Origin: JABMNT01 sp048262255
GTDB taxonomy: Bacteria; Pseudomonadota; Alphaproteobacteria; Rhodospirillales; Casp-alpha2
Direction of reading: 5' to 3'
NCBI GenBank assembly: GCA_048262255.1
Contig: JBLXFH010000001.1
Location: 434,001-498,000 of the forward strand
DNA: 64,000 bases
Within the stretch, counting starts at the first letter, position 1. Each line of letters opens with the position of its first letter. Shown one piece after another: positions 42,877-50,603 of this stretch. The position numbers and the translations under genes were made by a program. The notes under the pieces were generated by a model that did not search any database, was not told where the DNA came from, and was given only the letters and a program-made list of their open reading frames with translations.

Positions 42877-45327
42877 TTGCCGGTGCTTGAAAAAATAAAA
42901 CTCATCCTCGAGACGGTTGACCCGCAAATCTATGCGGCGGTTTCTGTTATCTCGCTGCTGCTGGCCCTGTCGTTTGCTGTTGGCTGGGCACGACAGCGGG
43001 GTAAACGCATGCAGGCGCAGTCCGAACGCAATCGCCTGTTTGCCGTCGCCCAGAAAGGCCGGGAAATTCTGGCGGCAGCGCCGGACGGCCTGTTTCTTTG
43101 GGATCATGTGCTCGGCGGCGTCACTGTTTCCAGGCGCCTTGCCGTCCTGCTCGGCCTGAAAGCCGGAACCCAATCCCGTTACGACGATATCCGCGAATGT
43201 TTTCAGGGCGAATCCCTGAAAGCCCTGGAGCGTGGCTGCTCGGCTTTGCGCGGCAACGGCACGCCGTTTGATCTTGTCCTGATTACCGGCGACCGTTTGA
43301 TCCAGGCCATTGGGCAGCGGGCCGAAACGGAGACCGGAGACGTTCAGGCCGATCTCGTGTGGATGCGCGATGTCACGGACCTCACATCGGGCGCGCGCAG
43401 CACGGTTGACCGCCCGCAAGGCACCGCCCATCCGGAAACGGCCGATCAATTTGACGACCGTCATCTGACCGCCCTGCTCGATGCCCTGCCCATACCCGTC
43501 TGGCTCAGGGATTCAAAACTCAATCTGGCCTTTGTCAATCGGGCGGCCACCGGGCTGGTCGATGAAAAGCCCGATCTTGCGGCACAGGCCCGCATTTCCG
43601 GCCATCAGGAAAGCGAGCGCCGTCTGATCGACCGCGACGGCGTCGCCCAGCTGGTTGAACTCATGGAAATTCCGCTGGGCGTCCAGTCCAACGGCGAAGT
43701 CAAAAAAAACAGTGGCACCCTGGGTTATGCACTTGACCGCTCTGAGCGCGAAGAAATGGAGAGCGCCTTTCTGCGCCACCGCCAAGCCCGCGATGCGGTG
43801 CTTGAGGGGCTGCCCACGGCGGTCGCCATTTTTGATGCCGACACGCATCTGGAATTCGCCAATTCCGCCTATGCCGATCTGTGGAATATCGACCGGGTCT
43901 GGCTCCTCGACAAACCCCGCCTGGGCGAGGTACTGGAAAAACAACGGGAAGACCGGCGGTTGCCGGAAGTCCCCGATTTCCGGACATTCAAAGAAGAGCA
44001 GCTGGCCCGATTCCGCGCCCTGAGCACCCCTTACGAAGAAATGCTTTACCTGCCGGACGGGCGCGCCCTGCGCCAACGGATCCAGCCGCACGGCAATGGC
44101 GGACTGGTTTATGTTTTTGAGGACATGTCGGAACGTCTCGATTTGCAGCGCTCTTACAAGGAACTGGATGCCGTGCAGGCGGAAACTCTGGAGAATTTGC
44201 ACGAAGGCGTTGCCGTGTTTGGCAGCGATGGCCGCCTGAAACTCTACAATCCAGTGTTTGCACGCCTGTGGAAGCTCGACGCCACAACGCTAGCGGCCAA
44301 ACCGCATCTCACGCAAATTCTCGATCAGACCCGCGACCTGCGACCGGCACCGGACAACAGCGCGAACTGGTCCGACGACGACTGGACGGCCCACAAAGCC
44401 CTGATCACAGCGCGCCTGCTCAGCCGCGCCCACAATTCGGGTCGCATGGCGCTGACCAACGGAACCGTCGTCGATTATGCCAACCTGCCGTTGCCCGACG
44501 GGGCGGTTCTGCTGTCCTATATGGATGTGACGGACAGTGCGCGGGTTGAAAGTGCGCTGCGCGACCGGGCGCAGGCCATGGAACAGGCCAATATCGCAAA
44601 ATCGGAGTTCATCGCCGATGTCTCGCGCGAGGTCCGCACCCCGCTGAATACGGTGATCGGTTTTGCCGACATGCTGGCTCAGGACTATTTCGGCAGCCTC
44701 AATCCCCGGCAGAACGAATATGCCACCTCCATTGCCGAAACCAGCCGCAGCCTGATGGCCGTGGTTGGCGATGTCCTTGATCTGGCAACCATGGACGCCG
44801 GAAATCTGGAATTGATGAACGAAAGCGTTGATATCCACGGCCTGCTGGTCTCGGCTTTCAATCTGATCCGCGACCGGGCCAAACGGCGCAATCTCAATCT
44901 GGAGTTTGACTGTCCGCCAGACATCGGCTGGATGACCGGTGACAGCAACCGTCTCAAACAGGTCATCTACAACCTGCTCGCCAACGCCACCACCTATACG
45001 CCGCCACGCGGCAGCATCACGTTGAGCGCCGAGCGCACAGCGGAAGAGGTGATCATCCGGGTGACCGACACTGGCGTCGGCATTCCCCCTGCCGACAAGG
45101 AACGGATTTTCAACCCCTTCGACAAGGGCGCTGCGACCTCACCCGCCAACGACAGGGATAAACCGCACACCGCCGATAACGATAGCGAACGCGGCGTTGG
45201 CCTGGGGCTAACCATCGCTGAGAGGTTCATCGAACGTCAGGGCGGGCGCATTGAGGTGCGATCTCAGGTGGGACGGGGAACGACGGTTGAAATCCGGTTG
45301 CCCGGCGCGATGACGGATGATGCCTAG
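42877..45327 (+). CDS. DivL-like PAS histidine-kinase homologue lacking the phospho-acceptor His
   Basis: About 816 aa. One N-terminal membrane anchor (about 15-35), several PAS-like modules (about 45-560), a HisKA-like dimerisation helix and a full HATPase_c domain (N-L-L-A-N-A N-box, D-T-G-V-G-I-P, G-V-G-L-G-L). The H-box reads V-S-R-E-V-R-T-P-L-N: Arg (codon CGC) replaces the His. Caulobacter DivL likewise lacks this His (Tyr instead) and acts as a sensor of DivK~P that controls CckA. The locus ahcY-divL-tsaE is also the rhizobial divL neighbourhood as I recall it. Start is TTG 42877 or GTG 42883. Confidence 0.82.
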   Translation: MPVLEKIKLILETVDPQIYAAVSVISLLLALSFAVGWARQRGKRMQAQSERNRLFAVAQKGREILAAAPDGLFLWDHVLGGVTVSRRLAVLLGLKAGTQSRYDDIRECFQGESLKALERGCSALRGNGTPFDLVLITGDRLIQAIGQRAETETGDVQADLVWMRDVTDLTSGARSTVDRPQGTAHPETADQFDDRHLTALLDALPIPVWLRDSKLNLAFVNRAATGLVDEKPDLAAQARISGHQESERRLIDRDGVAQLVELMEIPLGVQSNGEVKKNSGTLGYALDRSEREEMESAFLRHRQARDAVLEGLPTAVAIFDADTHLEFANSAYADLWNIDRVWLLDKPRLGEVLEKQREDRRLPEVPDFRTFKEEQLARFRALSTPYEEMLYLPDGRALRQRIQPHGNGGLVYVFEDMSERLDLQRSYKELDAVQAETLENLHEGVAVFGSDGRLKLYNPVFARLWKLDATTLAAKPHLTQILDQTRDLRPAPDNSANWSDDDWTAHKALITARLLSRAHNSGRMALTNGTVVDYANLPLPDGAVLLSYMDVTDSARVESALRDRAQAMEQANIAKSEFIADVSREVRTPLNTVIGFADMLAQDYFGSLNPRQNEYATSIAETSRSLMAVVGDVLDLATMDAGNLELMNESVDIHGLLVSAFNLIRDRAKRRNLNLEFDCPPDIGWMTGDSNRLKQVIYNLLANATTYTPPRGSITLSAERTAEEVIIRVTDTGVGIPPADKERIFNPFDKGAATSPANDRDKPHTADNDSERGVGLGLTIAERFIERQGGRIEVRSQVGRGTTVEIRLPGAMTDDA

Positions 45328-45836
45328 TCGAACAGGGCGTCAATGTCGTCCTGATCAAGAGTCACCGCTTCGATTTCCTGCTCCTTGCCGTAATCGCCGT
45401 TAATAATAGCGCTTGAGCGGTCCATGAGGCGTTGAATGTCGCGGGTTACGGTCTTCACGGTTTCTCGCAATAGCCCGGCGTCGCCTCCTTGCAGGGCCGT
45501 CTCGATTTCGGCAATGCCGCTTTTTACCTTGTCGTTTATTTCTTCCGTCGTTTCATCAAAAGGGGTGCGATAGATCGACGGCGCATTTTCATAAGCCAGC
45601 ACCGCCAGTTTTTTATCGGAAAAAGCCGATTCGGTGAAGTGGTCAGCATAGCTCTTAGGCTGCCATTCCTTCACGTCTTCCAGGCATTCGGGCATGTCAG
45701 GAACCAGCTCAAGAAGCATGATCACTTCGTTGAAATGGTTCAGATAATCAGTCGCGAGCAGGGTTTCTTCATTGATATTCGTCCCCTTGACCAGTTTTTG
45801 AATGGTCCTCGTCAATTTGATCAAGTCTTCGTTCAT
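45324..45836 (-). CDS. Orphan acidic helical protein with FliM/CheZ-like C-terminal tail
   Basis: 170 aa from ATG 45836; a GTG at 45860 would add 8 residues. The composition is acidic and helical, with no membrane segment. The last residues, L-D-Q-D-D-I-D-A-L-F-D, strongly resemble the CheY-binding peptide of FliM (S-Q-x-E-I-D-A-L-L) and of CheZ's C-terminus. No CheZ phosphatase motif is obvious. It is convergent with the DivL-like gene (4-bp overlap). Function unknown; binding to a CheY-like receiver protein is a testable guess. Confidence 0.6.
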   Translation of the reverse strand: MNEDLIKLTRTIQKLVKGTNINEETLLATDYLNHFNEVIMLLELVPDMPECLEDVKEWQPKSYADHFTESAFSDKKLAVLAYENAPSIYRTPFDETTEEINDKVKSGIAEIETALQGGDAGLLRETVKTVTRDIQRLMDRSSAIINGDYGKEQEIEAVTLDQDDIDALFD

Positions 45837-45934
45837 TGATGATGCATCCGCTCTTTTCACACAAACCTAACGACATCCCCATTCAAAAGCCACTTTTTGT
45901 ATCGAAAATCACAAAAATCGGTTTATCGACCCGG

Positions 45935-47119
45935 TCAAAGATCCAGTTCCTGCACCAAAACCTCCAGGAATTGGTCTATTTCCTGTTCCGTGTTGTAATA
46001 ATGCACCGACGCCCGAACCACCGCATCCAGTTTCCGGTTTTCCATATCCAGACGGGTCGAGAAGACGGTGGAATGGGTGACGTTGATTTGATGGCCCGCC
46101 ATCCGCCGCCGGACCTCGTCCGCCGCCACACCAGCAACACTAAACGTCACAATACCGCCCGGCGTCGGGCCCAGATCACGCACTGTAATACCGGGTGTGT
46201 CGGCGAGGCGCGCCCGAAAAAGCCCCGCCAGATACAGAATTCGCTCATAAACCGCTTCCATTCCCCACGACAACGCATAGTCCACGGCGACACCCAACGC
46301 GATTTTACCAGCCGTGTAATTTTCCCAGTTTTCGAAGCGCCGGGCATCCCGGCGGATTTCATACGTATCCCGCCCGGTCCAGGTCGCCGAATGGTTATCG
46401 AGCACCGGCGGATCAAACAGGTCCGCCATGGCTGGCCGCACATACAAAAAGCCGGTGCCACGTGGCCCGCGCAGGTATTTGCGCCCCGTCGCGGTCAGCA
46501 TGTCGCAGCCGATGGCTTCCACATCAATGGGCATCTGACCGACCGTCTGGCAGGCATCCAGCAAATAGGGGATGTTTGCCGCCTTTGCCACCCGTCCGAT
46601 AGCCGCCGCCGGGTTGGTCAGGCCGCCGTTGGTTGGCATGTGGGTGATGGAAATCAATTTGACCCGCTCATCAATCATGTTTTCGAGCGCTTCCACTGAC
46701 AACGCACCTGTTTCGTCATCGGGAATGACCTCAACCTGAACGCCTGTGCGTTGGGCGATTTGCAGATAGGCGATATAATTGCTGCCGTATTCCGCCTGCG
46801 CCGTCAGCAGGCGATCGCCGGGTTTGAACGTTTGGGCCAGGCCATAAAAAGCCCCGCACCAGCCGACCGTCGCATTTTCGACAAATGCCACCTCATCGGC
46901 CTGGCAATTGATCAGTTGGGCAATGGCGTCGTAGGTATGGGCATCGCCGTCGATGGTCCTGTCCGCTGCCTCATAACCGCCGATTTCGGCTTCCAGATCA
47001 ATATGGTTTTTGATGGCGTCAACGACCCCCGTCGGCATTAAAGCGGCACCCGCGTTGTTGAAATGCAGAACCTTTTCGACGCCGGGCGTATCTCGCCGGG
47101 CTTTTTCCATATCAATCAT
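45935..47119 (-). CDS. Class V aminotransferase (PLP-dependent, NifS-like fold)
   Basis: 394 aa from ATG 47119 (GAAGGAA five bases upstream). The PLP Lys is in A-T-G-R-K-Y-L-R-G-P-R-G-T-G-F, and D-A-C-Q-T-V-G-Q gives the pyridine-binding Asp. The overall pattern (H-F-N-N-A-G-A at the start) is the isopenicillin-N-epimerase / cysteine-desulfurase-like branch. No mobile-loop Cys of a desulfurase is evident, so an aminotransferase, epimerase or lyase role is likelier. Confidence 0.85.
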   Translation of the reverse strand: MIDMEKARRDTPGVEKVLHFNNAGAALMPTGVVDAIKNHIDLEAEIGGYEAADRTIDGDAHTYDAIAQLINCQADEVAFVENATVGWCGAFYGLAQTFKPGDRLLTAQAEYGSNYIAYLQIAQRTGVQVEVIPDDETGALSVEALENMIDERVKLISITHMPTNGGLTNPAAAIGRVAKAANIPYLLDACQTVGQMPIDVEAIGCDMLTATGRKYLRGPRGTGFLYVRPAMADLFDPPVLDNHSATWTGRDTYEIRRDARRFENWENYTAGKIALGVAVDYALSWGMEAVYERILYLAGLFRARLADTPGITVRDLGPTPGGIVTFSVAGVAADEVRRRMAGHQINVTHSTVFSTRLDMENRKLDAVVRASVHYYNTEQEIDQFLEVLVQELDL

Positions 47120-47172
47120 CAAACTTCCTTCTTTGAAAACAGGGTACAAACGCCGCCAATCATCATTGCGGT

Positions 47173-48210
47173 CTATTCCGGCAGACCTTTCGATGTGGAA
47201 TGCTGAAACCGCAGGGGCTTTTCCGGGTAAATATGATTATGTGCCGCCTCCGCCGCAAAAGCGGCTTCCGAAAAGCCGGTCAGGATCAGCTTCTGTTTGT
47301 GCGGATAGACAGCAATATCACCAATGGCGAAGATGCCGGCCCGGTTGGTCGCACCAGTGGTCGGATCAACGGCGATTCGTTTTTTGTGAATGGTCAGCTC
47401 CCATTCCGTTATGGGACCCAGTTTTTGCGACAAACCGTAAAAGGGCAAAAGAACATCGGCCGGAATTTGCCGCGCATTACCGTCAAAGTCCGCGATCTCA
47501 AGGGCATGCAGGCTTTTTTCGTCGCCAATAAGTCCGGTCAGCTGGGCCGGTGCCACCAACTCAATCGTGCCCACATGCAGGCAGGCCTGCAGATGTTCGA
47601 GGCTGGCCTCGTGGGCGCGGAAATTTTCGCGACGATGCACCAGAGTGACGGACTTTGCCACCCCGACCAACGCCAGGGCCCAGTCGACAGCCGAATCGCC
47701 GCCGCCTGCAATTACCACACGCTTGTCCCTGTAAGCCTCAACAGACTTGATAAAATAATTGATGCCCGCACCGGGCCCCAGTTGCTCATAACTCTCGATG
47801 TCGTCGAGTGGGGGGCGTTTCGGCTCGAACGCACCAACCCCGGCGGCGATAATCACAGCGCCCGCATAAAACAGCTGACCGCCTGACAGTTCAATGCTCC
47901 AACGCCCATCCGCCAACGGTTCAAGTCCGGATACGGTCTGGCCCAGATGATAGACGGGCGCAAACGGGGTGGCCTGAAGCTGCAGGTTTTCAATCAGTTC
48001 TGCCGCCTGAATTTTCGGAAAGCCCGGAATGTCATAAATCGGTTTTTCCGGATAGAGCGCCACGCATTGGCCGCCAATATCATCAAGCGCGTCAACCACA
48101 TGACAACGCAACCCGGCCATGCCGCACTGAAAAACCGCAAAAAGGCCGATCGGACCGGCCCCGACAATGACAATTTCCGTTTCGATGGCAGTCTGGCTAC
48201 TCAAAATCAT
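47173..48210 (-). CDS. Ferredoxin--NADP+ reductase, thioredoxin-reductase-like type
   Basis: 345 aa. Two dinucleotide motifs, G-A-G-P-I-G-L (FAD) and A-G-G-G-D-S-A-V-D-W (NADP), with D-D-I-G-G-Q-C typical of the TrxR-like FNR (YumC) group. The catalytic CxxC of thioredoxin reductase is absent. The C-terminal F-A-I-G-D-I-A-V-Y region closes the FAD site. It moves electrons between NADPH and ferredoxin. Confidence 0.9.
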   Translation of the reverse strand: MILSSQTAIETEIVIVGAGPIGLFAVFQCGMAGLRCHVVDALDDIGGQCVALYPEKPIYDIPGFPKIQAAELIENLQLQATPFAPVYHLGQTVSGLEPLADGRWSIELSGGQLFYAGAVIIAAGVGAFEPKRPPLDDIESYEQLGPGAGINYFIKSVEAYRDKRVVIAGGGDSAVDWALALVGVAKSVTLVHRRENFRAHEASLEHLQACLHVGTIELVAPAQLTGLIGDEKSLHALEIADFDGNARQIPADVLLPFYGLSQKLGPITEWELTIHKKRIAVDPTTGATNRAGIFAIGDIAVYPHKQKLILTGFSEAAFAAEAAHNHIYPEKPLRFQHSTSKGLPE

Positions 48211-48300
48211 ATCTTTCGGTTATTTAGCGCCTAAAATGCCGCCCCAAAGCGGCGGGTGCAAGCCCTTGCTCTGTGGCGAAGAGACAGATACATATCGAAG

Positions 48301-48798
48301 ATGATTAATGAGCAGGACCAGTTTACGGAGATTTCCGTCGCCGATGAAACCGCGACAGAGGCTCTGGCTGCCAAAATTGCCGGTATTTGCGGGGCTGGCG
48401 ACCTGATTGCCCTGCACGGCCCCCTCGGCATAGGCAAAAGCGTCTTCGCCCGGGCCTTCATCCGGGCCCGCGCTGGCGCCGATGAAGAGGTGCCAAGCCC
48501 GACCTTCACCCTGGTCCAGCCTTATGATTGCGAACCGGCACCGATCTATCACTTCGATCTCTACCGGCTCAATCAGGCGGATGAAATTCTTGAACTTGGA
48601 TTCGAAGATGCGCTCGCCGATGGCACGGTTCTGGTCGAATGGCCGGACCGCCTTGGCCCCTATATGCCGCGCGACCGCCTCGATATCGAAATCATGCAGG
48701 GGGCGCGGGAAAATGCCCGCATCATCCGCCTGACCGGACAAGGTTACTGGCGGGCCCGGGTATCCGACGTGATCAATGACGGCAAAATCCATGCCTGA
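48301..48798 (+). CDS. tsaE: tRNA threonylcarbamoyladenosine biosynthesis ATPase TsaE
   Basis: 165 aa from ATG 48301 (the longer GTG frame from 48256 is not needed). Walker A G-P-L-G-I-G-K-S and the family strings P-S-P-T-F-T-L-V and H-F-D-L-Y-R-L are present. It works with TsaB/TsaD in t6A modification of ANN-decoding tRNAs. The gene is followed with overlap by the AmgK-like kinase. Confidence 0.93.
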   Translation: MINEQDQFTEISVADETATEALAAKIAGICGAGDLIALHGPLGIGKSVFARAFIRARAGADEEVPSPTFTLVQPYDCEPAPIYHFDLYRLNQADEILELGFEDALADGTVLVEWPDRLGPYMPRDRLDIEIMQGARENARIIRLTGQGYWRARVSDVINDGKIHA

Positions 48799-49831
48799 GC
48801 GCGACCAGGCCATCCAGCGGTTTTTGACGGATCACGGCTGGCAAGCTGCCCAGCGGTCGGTGCTTGCCGATGACGCCTCCTTTCGGCGCTATGACCGGCT
48901 GGTTCACAAAGACGGTCGTCGGGCCGTTTTCATGGATGCGCCGCCGCCTCAGGAAGACGTCCGCCCGTTCATACAAATCGCTCACCATTTGAGCACGCTG
49001 GGCCTGAGCGCACCGGAGATTTACGCCGAGGACGCCCTGCAGGGGTTTTTGCTACTGGAGGATCTGGGCGACGAGACCTATACGCGTATTCTCCACGCCC
49101 AACCGGATCAGGAGCCCGCTCTCTATAAACTGGCTGTCGATTTATTGATCGAGCTGCATAAAAAACCCGCCTCTCAGCAAATTCCCCAAGGCCTGGCCGC
49201 CTATACCACGGAACGGCTGATGGCCGAGGTCGATCTGCTGATCGACTGGTATCTGCCGGAAGCCACTTCCGAGCCCCTGCCAAAAGAAGCCCGGTTGAGC
49301 TATCAAGCGCTGTGGCAGGAAGTTTTTAACTGCACAGAAAGCCTGCCGCAATGCCTGGTCCTGCGCGATTTTCATGTCGATAACCTGCTCTGGCTTGATG
49401 CCCGTCCTGACGTCAAAGCCTGCGGCCTGCTGGATTTTCAGGACGCCCTCAAGGGCCCCCGGGCCTATGATCTGATGTCGCTGCTGGAGGATGCCCGGCG
49501 CGATATTCCGCAATCCATCAGCGCCCCCCTCCGCGATCATTATTGTGCGGCTTTTGATGATCTGGCCCGGCCCGGCCCGGCCCGCGACGCCTTTGACGCC
49601 AGCTATGCCATCCTGGGCGCCGGGCGCCACGCCAAGGTGATCGGAATTTTCACCCGGCTCGCCAAACGTGATGGCAAGGACTCCTATCTGGTTCATATTC
49701 CACGAGTCTGGAAGTTGTTGGAAAGCAGCCTAACGCACCCTATGCTGGCGTCCCTAGCAGACTGGTTTGAGACCTATATTCCACCGCCGATAAGAAAGAT
49801 GCCGGCACGCACGGCACAAAAGGACACATGA
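48791..49831 (+). CDS. amgK: Aminoglycoside-phosphotransferase-fold sugar kinase (AmgK-like)
   Basis: 346 aa from ATG 48791, inside the tsaE end (ATG 48776 is an alternative). APH fold with the Brenner motif V-L-R-D-F-H-V-D-N-L-L-W and the DFQD metal motif L-L-D-F-Q-D-A. AmgK phosphorylates N-acetylmuramic acid and GlcNAc at the anomeric carbon in peptidoglycan recycling. The adjacent MurU-like gene overlaps by 4 bp, supporting this role. Confidence 0.88.
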   Translation: MPERDQAIQRFLTDHGWQAAQRSVLADDASFRRYDRLVHKDGRRAVFMDAPPPQEDVRPFIQIAHHLSTLGLSAPEIYAEDALQGFLLLEDLGDETYTRILHAQPDQEPALYKLAVDLLIELHKKPASQQIPQGLAAYTTERLMAEVDLLIDWYLPEATSEPLPKEARLSYQALWQEVFNCTESLPQCLVLRDFHVDNLLWLDARPDVKACGLLDFQDALKGPRAYDLMSLLEDARRDIPQSISAPLRDHYCAAFDDLARPGPARDAFDASYAILGAGRHAKVIGIFTRLAKRDGKDSYLVHIPRVWKLLESSLTHPMLASLADWFETYIPPPIRKMPARTAQKDT

Positions 49832-50574
49832 ACAAGACACCGACCCCTCTGAAAAAAGCCATGATACTGGCAGCCGGGCTTGGCACACGGATGCGCCCGA
49901 TCACCGATAAAACGCCGAAACCCCTGGTCAAGGTCAACAACCGCACCTTGATTGACCACGCCCTGGACCGGCTGGTCGAGGGCGGTGTCACCGACGCCCT
50001 GGTCAATCTGCATTATCACGGCGATCAGGTGGAGCGCCATCTGACCCGGCGGGCCGTTCCCAGCATGACCTTTTCCTGGGAGCGCGAGGCCCTGCTCGAT
50101 ACGGGGGGTGGTGTCAAAAAGGCCCTTACACAATTGGGCGAAGACCCTTTTTGGGTTGTCAATTGCGATTCGCTCTGGCTGAACGGTCCCACATCGATGA
50201 TGGTTCGCGCCCTTGAACAATGGGATCCCGACAAAATGGATGCTTTTCTTATTCTGCATTCGACCGTCGACGCCTATGGCTATACGGGAAACGGCGATTT
50301 TAATGCAGAACCGGATGGCCTGTTGAGCCGCCGCCCGGAACTTGAGGTCTCGCCCTGGCTGTTCACCGGCATACAGATTCTACATCCCCGCCTCTTCGAG
50401 AACACTCCCGATGAAGCGTTTTCACTGAACCTTCTTTATGACCGGGCTATTGAACAGAATCGCCTTTATGGTCTTGTCCATGATGGCGAATGGTTCCATG
50501 TCGGCACCCCCGACGGGCTCGGCGAAGTCGAGAGCTTTATGAAATATCGCTATGCAGGCGTGAAGCGCCGTTAA
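49828..50574 (+). CDS. murU: N-acetylmuramate-1-phosphate uridylyltransferase-like nucleotidyltransferase (MurU)
   Basis: 248 aa. NTP_transferase fold with L-A-A-G-L-G-T-R-M-R-P and the P-K-P-L-V Lys motif. It is paired with amgK, so it most likely makes UDP-MurNAc from recycled MurNAc-1-phosphate, bypassing de novo (fosfomycin-sensitive) synthesis. Confidence 0.9.
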   Translation: MNKTPTPLKKAMILAAGLGTRMRPITDKTPKPLVKVNNRTLIDHALDRLVEGGVTDALVNLHYHGDQVERHLTRRAVPSMTFSWEREALLDTGGGVKKALTQLGEDPFWVVNCDSLWLNGPTSMMVRALEQWDPDKMDAFLILHSTVDAYGYTGNGDFNAEPDGLLSRRPELEVSPWLFTGIQILHPRLFENTPDEAFSLNLLYDRAIEQNRLYGLVHDGEWFHVGTPDGLGEVESFMKYRYAGVKRR

Positions 50575-50603
50575 TGCATTTTCTCTAAGGCAGGACACCG
50601 GTA

